From the NCBI GenBank assembly GCA_028821035.1, contig JAPPHP010000105.1:1-10864 (forward strand): a stretch of 10,864 nt of DNA. Direction: 5' to 3'. The DNA comes from Gammaproteobacteria bacterium. GTDB lineage: Bacteria; Pseudomonadota; Gammaproteobacteria; Pseudomonadales; Azotimanducaceae. The notes beneath the pieces were generated by a model that ran no database searches, had not been told where the DNA came from, and worked only from the letters and a program-made list of their open reading frames with translations. This document shows positions 1 through 7,400 of the stretch, in pieces. The position numbers and the translations under genes were made by a program. How positions within the stretch are numbered: the stretch's first letter is position 1; the number at the start of each line of letters is the position of its first letter.

Positions 1-4
1 GTCA

Positions 5-36
5 CCAGTTCCCTGCGCGTCAGCGCAGCGAACTGG
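5..36. repeat. Strong imperfect hairpin downstream of the phosphopantetheinyl transferase gene
   Basis: Arm 5-11 (CCAGTTC) pairs with 30-36 (GAACTGG). After one C/C mismatch, 13-18 (CTGCGC) pairs with 23-28 (GCGCAG), leaving a four-base loop GTCA. A second, weaker stem (36-41 with 53-58, GCTGCG/CGCAGC) follows directly. There is no T tract on either side, so this is not a classical intrinsic terminator. It could be a REP-like palindrome, an mRNA 3'-end stabiliser for the minus-strand gene that ends at 60, or a factor-assisted terminator for a gene left of the window. Confidence 0.55.
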
Positions 37-59
37 CTGCGAGAACTCCTAGCGCAGCT

Positions 60-752
60 TCAGGTCGCGGCGCCGGCCGTCCGCGGCGCCCGGATCTCGA
101 ACACGACCATCCAGTGGGCGCGGTACAGCGCCCAGTACCCGTAACCCGCCGCGATGGGCTCCGAGGATGGGCGGTGCCCGATGCACCGCGCGCGAAACAC
201 GCCCACTTCCGCGTCCACGTCGATCTCCACGTCCTGGAAGCCCAGGAACTCACGCACCATCGGGTTGACGGACTTGTAGACGGCCTCTTTCGCGGCAAAG
301 ATCATCGTGCGCCACTCCGGCGCCGGGAGCCACGCGTGCTCCGCCTCGGTCAGAAGCCGGTCCGCGGTACTGCCCGAGACGGCATTCTCGGTCTCGATGT
401 CGATGCCCAGGCCATCGAACGCATCGGCGGGTCCGACGATCGCCGCGGCGAGTCCGCGCGAGTGGCCGATGCTTCCGACCACGCCTTCGGGCCACACCGG
501 CCGGCGGTCCTCGGACGGGATCTCGCAGGGGTCGACGCCAATGCGTTCGAGTCCCTCGCGCGCCATGCGGCGGCCGGTGGAGAACTCGCGACCCCGCTTG
601 TCCGCGACAGTGGCAGCGTAAGTCGCCTCGCCCGGAAACAGCTCGCCACGGTGGTCGCGGACCGCAGACAGGGTCAGCACCGCGTTACGAATTCGGCCGA
701 TGCGGGCGAATGCCAGGACCTCTCGGCCCCGGTCGAGATCGAAGACGGTCAT
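60..752 (-). CDS. 4'-phosphopantetheinyl transferase (EntD/Sfp superfamily)
   Basis: Predicted cytosolic enzyme that moves the 4'-phosphopantetheine arm from coenzyme A onto a serine of a carrier protein, activating polyketide, peptide or fatty-acid synthases. The 230-residue length is normal for one-chain EntD/Sfp enzymes. Family signatures are visible in order: the basic helix after GREFSTGRRMA (55-64), the GSIGHSRG loop (93-100, His97), the Mg-binding GIDIE (116-120, Asp118 and Glu120) and FAAKEAVYK (152-160, Glu156 and Lys155/Lys160). All residues normally needed for catalysis are present. The ATG at 752 is the first sensible start. It has no good Shine-Dalgarno, and a weak promoter-like pair (TTGTCA at 785-790, TGTAGG at 763-768, 16-bp spacing, minus strand) would give an almost leaderless message. 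No NRPS, PKS or siderophore gene is visible nearby, so its carrier protein is unknown. The family call is secure; the substrate is not. Confidence 0.93.
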   Translation of the reverse strand: MTVFDLDRGREVLAFARIGRIRNAVLTLSAVRDHRGELFPGEATYAATVADKRGREFSTGRRMAREGLERIGVDPCEIPSEDRRPVWPEGVVGSIGHSRGLAAAIVGPADAFDGLGIDIETENAVSGSTADRLLTEAEHAWLPAPEWRTMIFAAKEAVYKSVNPMVREFLGFQDVEIDVDAEVGVFRARCIGHRPSSEPIAAGYGYWALYRAHWMVVFEIRAPRTAGAAT

Positions 753-956
753 GAAAGGGGAGCCTACAGCGTCCCCGCGCGTGCTGACAACGGGTCCGGG
801 CCTCCGATCCCACGCAGCCCACGCGCCGGAGGACCGTCAAGGCGCACACGAAATCGCACGATTGGCTCACAGACGTGGAACTCGACCGGACCGAACATCG
901 CTGTAGACGAACCCCGTGCCGCCCTCACGAGTCGTGCCGCGGGCTATGGAAGTCGC

Positions 957-972
957 TATCCTGAGCGCAGGA
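957..972 (+). promoter_or_regulatory. Leader/SD region of the first coiled-coil gene, similar to that of its paralogue
   Basis: The sequence TATCCTGAGCG starts at 957, and AGGA at 969-972 lies 7 bases before the ATG at 980. The second paralogue has TATGCTGAGAG starting at 3961, at nearly the same distance from its own start. TATCCT/TATGCT could be a -10 element, but neither copy has a recognisable -35 at the right distance. It may instead be leader sequence conserved from the duplication. Confidence 0.35.
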
Positions 973-979
973 ACGGAAC

Positions 980-1381
980 ATGGCACAACCGGTGATCGAT
1001 ACCCTGGCGGTGGCCGATGCATTGCGGCGGACGGGGATGGAGCGGGAGCAAGCGGAGGGCGTTGCCCGCACGCTCGGCACGGAACTCGGCGCACATGTGG
1101 CCGTGCAACGAGATCTCAACGCCGGCTTCGCGGGCATTCGCGCCCAGATGGACACCCGATTCGCCGAGGTCGACGCACGTTTCGCCCAGGTCGACGCTCG
1201 CTTCACGCGAGTGGAAGCGGAGATCCACGCCATGGGCGCCGACCTTCGCGCACTTGGCGCGCATATCGAGGCGCTGGGCGACCGGCTCACGGGACTCGAC
1301 GGACAGTTCAAGTTCGGCTTCGGCCTGCTGGCGGCCATGCTCGCGGTGGTCATCGGGATGATCGGCGTGCTGCACGCCTGA
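980..1381 (+). CDS. Small coiled-coil membrane-anchored protein, DUF1640/CCDC90-like (paralogue 1)
   Basis: This 133-residue protein has three parts. Residues 1-40 form a helical block around DTL, DALRRTGM and QAEG(V)AR, which resembles the N-terminus of the DUF1640/CCDC90 family. Residues 41-108 form a long coiled coil with exact seven-residue repeats (RFAEVDA, RFAQVDA, RFTRVEA at 60-80). Residues 112-133 form one hydrophobic segment that ends the chain. This makes it a tail-anchored inner-membrane protein, probably with the coil in the cytoplasm and probably oligomeric. The start is supported by AGGA seven bases upstream and by ungapped alignment with the paralogue at 3986 (28 of 38 identical residues over positions 3-40). 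It converges on the lipoprotein gene with a 19-bp gap. Bacterial members of this family have no settled function, so none is assigned. Confidence 0.85.
   Translation: MAQPVIDTLAVADALRRTGMEREQAEGVARTLGTELGAHVAVQRDLNAGFAGIRAQMDTRFAEVDARFAQVDARFTRVEAEIHAMGADLRALGAHIEALGDRLTGLDGQFKFGFGLLAAMLAVVIGMIGVLHA
1157..1219 (+). repeat. Three tandem 21-bp units encoding coiled-coil heptads
   Basis: Units at 1157-1177, 1178-1198 and 1199-1219 each encode RF-x-x-V-(D/E)-A. The first two are nearly identical in DNA; the third has drifted. One unit is exactly one coiled-coil heptad, so gain or loss of a unit would keep both reading frame and coil register. The paralogue at 3986 has only a partial match (DAQFRSLDTKF), which fits heptad expansion or loss after duplication. 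Confidence 0.8.
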
Positions 1382-1400
1382 GGCGCCTGCACGCTTAGGG

Positions 1401-2696
1401 CTAAGGCATCGACAGCACGAACAGCCCGCCCTGGATGTCGCTGACGAGGATCGTTCCCGACGGCAGGTAGGGATACACGCTCCAGGCCCCCTCGAACCCG
1501 GGGCCATCGCCTTCCGGATAGGTGTCGAAGAACGCGATCTCGCGGATCTCCCGCGCCGGCAGGTCCCCGAACTCGAGCACCCGCACTCCGGACCGGTAGT
1601 TGGCCTCGAACACGCGGCTGCCGAGCACGTAGAGGTTGTGATCGGTCGCGTCCGTCGGAAGCTCGTGCGCGTACAGGTAGGCGGGCGCGTCGAGGTCCGC
1701 CATGTCGAACACGTGCGTGCGCGTCGGCACGGCGTAGTTCTGCTCGTCCATTTCGTCGCCGAGCAGGAAGAACCGGTGGTCTTCGGTCAGCCAGCCCTGA
1801 TGTACGTAGGCAAGCTGCGGATAGGTTGCCGACGCGAGCGGAAGAGGCGCCGACTTGTCGGTCACGTCGACCACCTCGACGTGATCTTCGTTGCTGCTGA
1901 ACCAGATCTCCCGTTCCAGATGCTCCGCATCGGGTCCGCGATAGACGACGCACTGGGCATCGTGGGTGCGGGCCGCCTCGTGGCACCCCGCGAACAGCGG
2001 GTTGTTGGGCGTGCCCAGGTCGATCATGTGGAGGCCTTGTCCACACGTGTCCGTCGACACGGCGTAGGCGAATCCCGTCTCTTCGTTGACGGCCAGGTTG
2101 TGGGCGTGGGTGAAGTCCCCGTAGACGACGTCGGCCTCCCACGCCTGCGCCCCGGACACTCCGCGCAGGCGGGTCAGGTCGAAAACCTGCATGCCGTGTG
2201 CGCCCGCCCCGTCCGCGACGATGTACGCGTGGTTCCGGTACACCTTGATGTCGCGCCACGGCGACGCCGCGGTGTGCGTCGGCAGCCGGCCGAGGAACAC
2301 CGGGCTCTGCGGCGCCGACACGTCCACGAAGGCAGTGCCGTCCGTCATGCCCATGAGCGCGTACTCCCGGCCCGTCGCCGGGTCGGGCCAGCCCCAGAGG
2401 TCGTTGCCGGCGCCGTCGCCCATGTCCTCGAGCGGCACCCGGCTCTGCAGGGAAATGCCCGCGCAGGGGAAGTCACCGGCGACGCCGTTCTCGCAGGACT
2501 GGGGGCCCGTGTTCGACGCCGGCGGTGGTGGCGGCGGGTCCGCCGTGGCGGCGGGTGGCGCCGATGGACGACTACTGCTACCGCCCCCTCCCCCGCAGGC
2601 GCAGAGGAGTACGGCCGTGAGGACCGTCACGGCAGCCGTGCGCATTGGTCGGGCGCGCGTCACGAAGCCCGGCAGGGCCGAGGGATTTCCGGTCAT
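1401..2696 (-). CDS. LVIVD-repeat beta-propeller lipoprotein (choice-of-anchor B family)
   Basis: This 431-residue exported protein begins with a signal peptide (MRTAAVTVLTAVLLCAC) ending in a lipobox, with Cys34 the likely lipidated residue and Gly next, which suggests outer-membrane sorting. A Gly/Ser/Pro linker (35-63, including six prolines) precedes a propeller of LVIVD-like blades. Examples are TAFVDVSAPQSPVFLG (111-126), HMIDLGTPNNPLFAG and EVVDVTDKSAPLPLAS. The family-typical opening LEDMGDGAGNDLWGW is at 79-93. Several conserved-looking His/Asp pairs (THAHN, HQGW, DATDHN) could bind metal. Members of the choice-of-anchor B family share this body but carry different anchors; here the anchor is lipid. 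The start at 2696 overlaps the upstream stop as ATGA, implying translational coupling. An internal ATG at 2645 would give a more compact signal peptide and cannot be excluded. Enzymatic activity is unknown. Confidence 0.88.
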   Translation of the reverse strand: MTGNPSALPGFVTRARPMRTAAVTVLTAVLLCACGGGGGSSSRPSAPPAATADPPPPPPASNTGPQSCENGVAGDFPCAGISLQSRVPLEDMGDGAGNDLWGWPDPATGREYALMGMTDGTAFVDVSAPQSPVFLGRLPTHTAASPWRDIKVYRNHAYIVADGAGAHGMQVFDLTRLRGVSGAQAWEADVVYGDFTHAHNLAVNEETGFAYAVSTDTCGQGLHMIDLGTPNNPLFAGCHEAARTHDAQCVVYRGPDAEHLEREIWFSSNEDHVEVVDVTDKSAPLPLASATYPQLAYVHQGWLTEDHRFFLLGDEMDEQNYAVPTRTHVFDMADLDAPAYLYAHELPTDATDHNLYVLGSRVFEANYRSGVRVLEFGDLPAREIREIAFFDTYPEGDGPGFEGAWSVYPYLPSGTILVSDIQGGLFVLSMP

Positions 2697-3739
2697 CGAG
2701 GCGCGGTCATGCCCGGCACGCCGTCCCAGCCGCCCTGCGCGTCGAGCAACGCGACCAGATTCTTCGGCCGATACCCGCTATCCATTTCGAACCGCTGACG
2801 AACGCTGGGATGCACCGTCGTGTCGATGCCGGGGACGTCCAGGCCCCGGTCCTGCGCCGGCCGCAACCGAAACACCTTCACCCGCGACCGGTGGATGCGT
2901 GCATGCGTCCCGTCCGTCAGTCCGTTGCGGAGATGCTCCTCGACGGCCAGTCCCGCCCGGTCCGCTTCCCGCAGCATCCACCCGAGCGCGACGTCGCCGA
3001 TGCAAGCGCCATCGTCATCCGGCGCGTACCCGCCCCCGACATCCGCGTGACACCCGGCGAACCAGACCTGCTGCAGGTCGACGCCCGGCTTGGGCTGCCA
3101 AAGCGTGGGCTCGAAATCCTCCCGGCGCTCGTCGATCGCCAGCGCATGGCGCGCCGTGCGGACGTTGGCGCCCATGCGGTTGTCGTAGAACTCGTCGTTG
3201 CCGTCGAACAGGCCCATCAGGCTGAACGGGATGCCAAGTGCGCCGACCGTGTCCCAGACTCCGACGAAGTCGATGTCGCGCGACGGATGGCTGTGCGCCT
3301 CCCGAAACGCCCCCGCGGCGTCGCCGCCGGGACGATTCGCGCGCGCCGGGCTCTTGTACATCCGCCACGCCCGCGCGATCAGCCGCGCGTCGGCGCGGCG
3401 CACGATGCCGCAGTTGTGGATCAGTCCGCAGAGCGCTCGCACCGTGTAGGCCCCGCGGCTGAAGCCGAACAGGAAGATCCGGTCGCCGGGGGCGTAGTTG
3501 TGCACGATGTAGCGGTAGCCGTCGACGATGTTCTTGTGGATGCCGCGTCCGATCGCCCCCGCGACGGCCCCGTCGTGGTAGCTGCCGAGCCCCCAGTCGT
3601 AGAAGACGTGCTGGCGCGCGCCGCGGGCCTCCGGGGATACGGCCCGCGCGAGCCTGAGTACGTTGGTCGGATAGTCCTTCGCGAGATCCTCTTCCGGTCG
3701 GTTCCAGGTGCCGTCGGCACATACGACGATGTTCGCCAC
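2693..3739 (-). CDS. DUF2235-family alpha/beta hydrolase (T6SS phospholipase Tle1-like)
   Basis: Predicted Ser-Asp-His hydrolase of 348 residues. The family hallmarks are visible in order: CADGTWN near the N-terminus (7-13), a nucleophile elbow GFSRGAY (92-98, Ser94), GVWDTVGALG (160-169, Asp163 as likely acid), HALAIDERR (198-206) and the histidine motif CHADVGGGY (230-238, His231). DUF2235 includes type VI secretion phospholipase effectors of the Tle1 group, but also many stand-alone hydrolases of unknown substrate. This copy is nearly all catalytic domain and has no signal peptide. The start is a GTG at 3739, chosen because GGAGAG lies seven bases upstream and the CADGTWN motif follows at once. 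The longer open frame up to 4102 runs antisense to the second coiled-coil gene and looks non-coding. The stop overlaps the lipoprotein start by ATGA, so the two form an operon. Confidence 0.9.
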   Translation of the reverse strand: MANIVVCADGTWNRPEEDLAKDYPTNVLRLARAVSPEARGARQHVFYDWGLGSYHDGAVAGAIGRGIHKNIVDGYRYIVHNYAPGDRIFLFGFSRGAYTVRALCGLIHNCGIVRRADARLIARAWRMYKSPARANRPGGDAAGAFREAHSHPSRDIDFVGVWDTVGALGIPFSLMGLFDGNDEFYDNRMGANVRTARHALAIDERREDFEPTLWQPKPGVDLQQVWFAGCHADVGGGYAPDDDGACIGDVALGWMLREADRAGLAVEEHLRNGLTDGTHARIHRSRVKVFRLRPAQDRGLDVPGIDTTVHPSVRQRFEMDSGYRPKNLVALLDAQGGWDGVPGMTAPR

Positions 3740-3746
3740 GATCGTT

Positions 3747-3752
3747 CTCTCC
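3747..3752 (-). promoter_or_regulatory. Ribosome binding site that fixes the GTG start of the hydrolase
   Basis: The minus strand reads GGAGAG here, seven bases before the GTG at 3739. It supports this start over the much longer open frame that continues upstream. Confidence 0.65.
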
Positions 3753-3771
3753 AGGGGGTTCCACACGCGCG

Positions 3772-3788
3772 GCAACCGTACACGTTGC
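3772..3788. repeat. Short inverted repeat upstream of the hydrolase operon, possible operator
   Basis: GCAAC (3772-3776) and GTTGC (3784-3788) are separated by seven bases and sit about 33-49 bases upstream of the hydrolase start. The size and position would suit a dimeric repressor site, but arms of five bases can arise by chance. Confidence 0.25.
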
Positions 3789-3913
3789 ACGGGACTCCTG
3801 CAGGCGGAGTCGCGGGACGTCGGCCGGGAGGGTCGATGTCCTACGCGCATCCACCACGATTGCCTACAGACCTGGCAGGAGCGGAAAACGAGAATCGCAG
3901 ACACCACCGGGCA

Positions 3914-3950
3914 GCGCGCCGGCGTCCAACGCGCCCGCCGCCCGGCGCGC
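3914..3950. repeat. Nine-base-pair all-GC hairpin in the divergent intergenic region
   Basis: GCGCGCCGG (3914-3922) is perfectly complementary to CCGGCGCGC (3942-3950), with a 19-base loop. It lies 35 bases before the GTG of the second coiled-coil gene. It is followed by ACAAAAG on the plus strand and has no T tract on either strand, so it is not a standard terminator. It could be a binding site between the divergent genes or a structured 5' leader of the plus-strand gene. Confidence 0.55.
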
Positions 3951-3970
3951 ACAAAAGCGTTATGCTGAGA

Positions 3971-3979
3971 GGGAGGGAG
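3971..3979 (+). promoter_or_regulatory. Strong Shine-Dalgarno that decides the GTG start of the second coiled-coil gene
   Basis: GGGAGGGAG ends six bases before the GTG at 3986. It rules against the in-frame ATG at 3962, which lies upstream of it, and gives a protein whose N-terminus aligns without gaps to paralogue 1. Confidence 0.75.
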
Positions 3980-3985
3980 CGTCTC

Positions 3986-4381
3986 GTGAGACAGCCAGTG
4001 GTAGACACCCTGCAGCTTTCCGATGCCTTGCGCCGCACCGGCATGGACCGCGACCAGGCGGAGGGCATCGCGCGGGCCCTCGGTAGCGAACTGGGCAGGC
4101 ACGTCCCGGCCCGAGGCGACCTCGAAGCTTTCCGCTCGGACGTCGACGCCCAGTTCCGTTCGCTAGACACGAAGTTCAATGTCCTCACGGTCGGCGCAGC
4201 GCTGACGCTGGCTTTCCTCGCCGTGCTCACGGGGCTCAACCTGTTTCCGCGCGCTTCGGCGGAAGTGACGCCCACACCGTCGCACGCGACCCCGTCTCCC
4301 GTGACGGTGTACTTCGCTCCCGACGGCTGGTCCTCCCCACCAATCGCCGCCCCCCACACCTCGCCGCCCGCAGCCGACTGA
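3986..4381 (+). CDS. Small membrane-anchored protein, DUF1640/CCDC90-like (paralogue 2) with Pro-rich tail
   Basis: This 131-residue protein shares its first 40 residues with the protein at 980-1381 (28 of 38 identical over positions 3-40, including DALRRTGM and QAEG). After that the two diverge. The coiled coil here is short (about 45-64). A transmembrane segment lies at about 66-86, and a tail of roughly 45 residues rich in Pro, Thr and Ser follows, probably in the periplasm. Paralogue 1 ends at its membrane segment, so the tail is a real difference in architecture. The start is GTG, preceded by a strong Shine-Dalgarno. The longer open frame reaching back to 2645 is antisense to the hydrolase and non-coding. 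The gene converges on the large secreted protein with a 24-bp gap. Function is unknown; the family name is given by resemblance. Confidence 0.82.
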   Translation: MRQPVVDTLQLSDALRRTGMDRDQAEGIARALGSELGRHVPARGDLEAFRSDVDAQFRSLDTKFNVLTVGAALTLAFLAVLTGLNLFPRASAEVTPTPSHATPSPVTVYFAPDGWSSPPIAAPHTSPPAAD

Positions 4382-4405
4382 ACTCGCGTCAACGCGTCCG
4401 CGCTG

Positions 4406-7400
4406 TTACTCACCGTCCACGTCGAAGTGGATGATCTCGACGAAGTTGAACACTTCCTCGTTTCCGGCGCGGTCCCGTGGGGTCATTTCGGCGATCCCCC
4501 AGGTGCCGGGCAGGGATCCCGGCGGCAGAAAGAGGACGTGCTCGATCTGCTGCCACCGGCTCGGGTCTCCGCTCGGATAGAGCGCGTCCCGGTCTTCGGG
4601 GATCACCCAGTAGTGGTGGTTGCCGCCCTGCGGATCGCGCAGCAGCATGGCCAGCTCCCGCAGCCCGGAGATGTTGTCCCGGTGCCGGAACGTGATCGTG
4701 ACTTCCGTCTCGCCGTTCGGGGCTTCGGGATTCGTCGGCTCGGCGTCGACCTGAATCCGGTTCACGTCGATTTCCGGTGGTTCGGTGTCCGGGTTCCTGG
4801 TCACGAGTTCCAGCGTTGCCGGGTTCTCACCGTCGTCGCCGGTGAACCTCACCGTGCCGAAGTTCAGGCCTACGTCCTGCATCCGGATGAAGTTGGTGGA
4901 GTAGGTCGATGTCGGCATGTACTCCGGCATCAGGAAGTCCACGCCGCAAGCGTCGCTCGCCTCGTTCGCGTGACCGTACTCTTCCAGCGAGTACGTGTCG
5001 GGGAGCGTGTCGTTAATCGCGGCGAAGCAACCCCATTCCTCGAGGAGCGAGGTGTCTTCGCGCACCGACCAGGTGACGTGGATGATCTGCACGGTCGCGT
5101 CTTCCTCGTAAGCGCTGGATGTCATCGTCACCGTCCGCGGCACGTATTCGGGCGCGGTGTAGTCCTCGAGGTGGTTGTCCACGTACATGCCCCAGCCGAA
5201 GTCGCTGGCGCGCTGATACCGCTCGTTGCCGGCGGCGTCCGTGATCAGGAACTGCAGGGGCAGCCAGTACCCGGCCTTGGCGTACCTGGAGAGCGTCTGC
5301 GTCCCGCGCAGCCGCGCGCCCTGCTCAACGCGTTCGCCGTACTCGTCGACAGGGTCCAGAGAAAGATCGAAGAAGGTCCCGACCTCGCTCTCGATCCGCA
5401 CGAAGGAGTGGCGGGCGCCTTCGGCCTCCAGGTCCAGCGCATGCAGCTGAATGGTCACGGTCAGTATCTTGTCCTCGTGCGAACCCCCTTCGACGGTGAC
5501 GTCGACGCTGCGGATCTTTCCCGGGTAGACGTAGTCGGGGAACAGGTTATAGACCTCGAAGGTCAGGTCTTCCCGTATCCGCGCGACGTAGATGTCGCCC
5601 TGCATGATGCGGTCCCGCACGAACTCGTACTTGGCCATCGACCGCGCCCGCAGGGCGTCCGGGTTGATGACGAAATAGGAGATCGTCTCCGCCATGTCCT
5701 CGTTGGGGTTCTTCGCGTGCGCGTAGGCGGAAACGAACTCGGCCGACTTGGTGGTCGACCACCCGCTCCCCGCGGTCGGATCCTCGTACCAGCCCCCCAG
5801 CTCGATCCAGTCCGCCTTGAGCCGGTCGTCGAACAGGTGCGTCCACAGGAAGTGGGCCTTCTCGTGGATGACGAGCCGATGCATGTAGTCCTCGGGCTGC
5901 CGTTTGAACGCCGACTCCATGAACTCCACGTACCGGGACTCCGGCCACGCGACGGCCGGGGCCTGCGGATACAGGGGATGCGGCAGTCCGTTCAGCCGCC
6001 GGACGAGGTAGCGCATGCCTTCGACGCGGTGCATCCCCGTCGGCATTTCCTCTAACATATTGATTAATATAAGTATTTCGTCCGACTCGAACGGCTGGAA
6101 GTTGTGGCTTGACTCGTTGCCGGTGGGGGCGGTCAGGGACGCGTAGTCGTCGATGCGGGTCGTCACGCCATAGCGCTCGTTCAGGACGCGCTCGTAGGCG
6201 GGCTCGTCGCGGCCCTCGTCGGTCACGAATCGCAACACCGCGTGATGCAGGCGGCGCGAATGCCACACGCCGCGCTTGCCGTCCACGGTCCTGATGCGCG
6301 GGCTCGCGTTGATGAACGCCGCGTCGGAGACCGTCACCGCGCGCGTACCGTCGTCGGCGGCCTCGATGGTGATGTCGCCGTCGATGAACTGGTCCGTGAG
6401 CCGCCACGCGCTGGCCGGCAACGCCAGGTTTCTTTCGGGGCGCTGGACGGGCTGCGGTATCGACTGCATGGTGCGGAGCACGCGGAAGGCGTGTTCCTGC
6501 GACCACCCGTCGCCGGTGAGCAGCATGTTGTAGTCCTGCCGCAGACGCTGGGCGGCCGCTGGGTCGGCCACTTCCACGTTGGTGCCCCGGAACTCGACCA
6601 CCCGCGGGGTCACGATGCGGGACGAGTACTCGGCTCCTGCCGGGGTGGTCTGGTCCTCTTCCCAGTGGTAGGTGTAGGGGTCCGTCGCGAGCTGCCGCAC
6701 GGCGTACGATTCGGTGTCCTGGCCGTCGGGCAGCGGCAGACGGACGCGGCGGGGAGCTGGGGTTTCGTGGCCGGATGCAGAGATCTTGACCGCGTACGTA
6801 CCGGCCGGCACGTCGTAGAAAGCGAAACACCCGGTGGCGTCCGGCGTGGCTGTCTGCAACACGCCGGAGCCGGTCAGGACGGCTTCCAGGGCGTTCGGCT
6901 CGCCGGAGAAACCGGTCACGCAGGCGGCGTACGACGGGGTCCCGCGACTACCGTCGGACCCGGCCCCGTCGAACGGCGGACCAGCGGTCGGCACCCACGC
7001 GAGATCGGTGGTGATCCCCGACAGCGTCGACCGCCGGGACTCGGTCGCGCCGACCTCGATGGTGATCCAGTCGCCGGCGTGCGGGTGACGCAACAGTGCG
7101 GTGCCGCGTCCGTCGCCGTCGAAGTCGGCGATCGCGACCAGCTCGTGGCGCAATTCAGGGTCCACGCCGAAGCGCCTTACCAGCTTGCCGCGGGTACCGT
7201 GCATGGCGTAGTGGATCCACTCACCGTTGCCCCGGTGCCGCAGCATCACGTCGTCGTCGCCGTCGCCGTCGAGGTCGCCGATCCCGGCGAACTCGAACAG
7301 CAGGTTCTGGGTCAAGCCCGGGCGCCGCAGCACGCCGCGCTCCCGGCTCATCTCGTAGTGTATCCAGTCGCCACGATGCGCGTGTCGCAGGAGCACGTCG

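Noticed and set aside
114..995. Long plus-strand open frame over the transferase gene
   Set aside because: Antisense to a well-supported transferase with all motifs; the translation is Arg/Ala/Gly-rich with no family features, as expected of a GC-rich shadow frame.
1364..1378. GGCGTGC-T-GCACGCC palindrome at the end of paralogue 1, considered as a terminator
   Set aside because: It lies inside the coding sequence, has almost no loop and no T tract follows; it may be chance in GC-rich DNA.
925..2259. Minus-strand 444-codon open frame across the lipoprotein and paralogue 1
   Set aside because: Runs out of frame through the lipoprotein gene and antisense through paralogue 1. Composition is Arg/Pro/Ser-rich and no domain is recognisable.
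2645..3985. In-frame upstream extension of paralogue 2 (to 2645)
   Set aside because: It is antisense to the hydrolase. The strong Shine-Dalgarno before GTG 3986 and the alignment with paralogue 1 set the real start.
3740..4102. N-terminal extension of the hydrolase to an ATG at 4102
   Set aside because: It would overlap paralogue 2 in antisense, and the family normally begins just before CADGTWN; GGAGAG before GTG 3739 fits.
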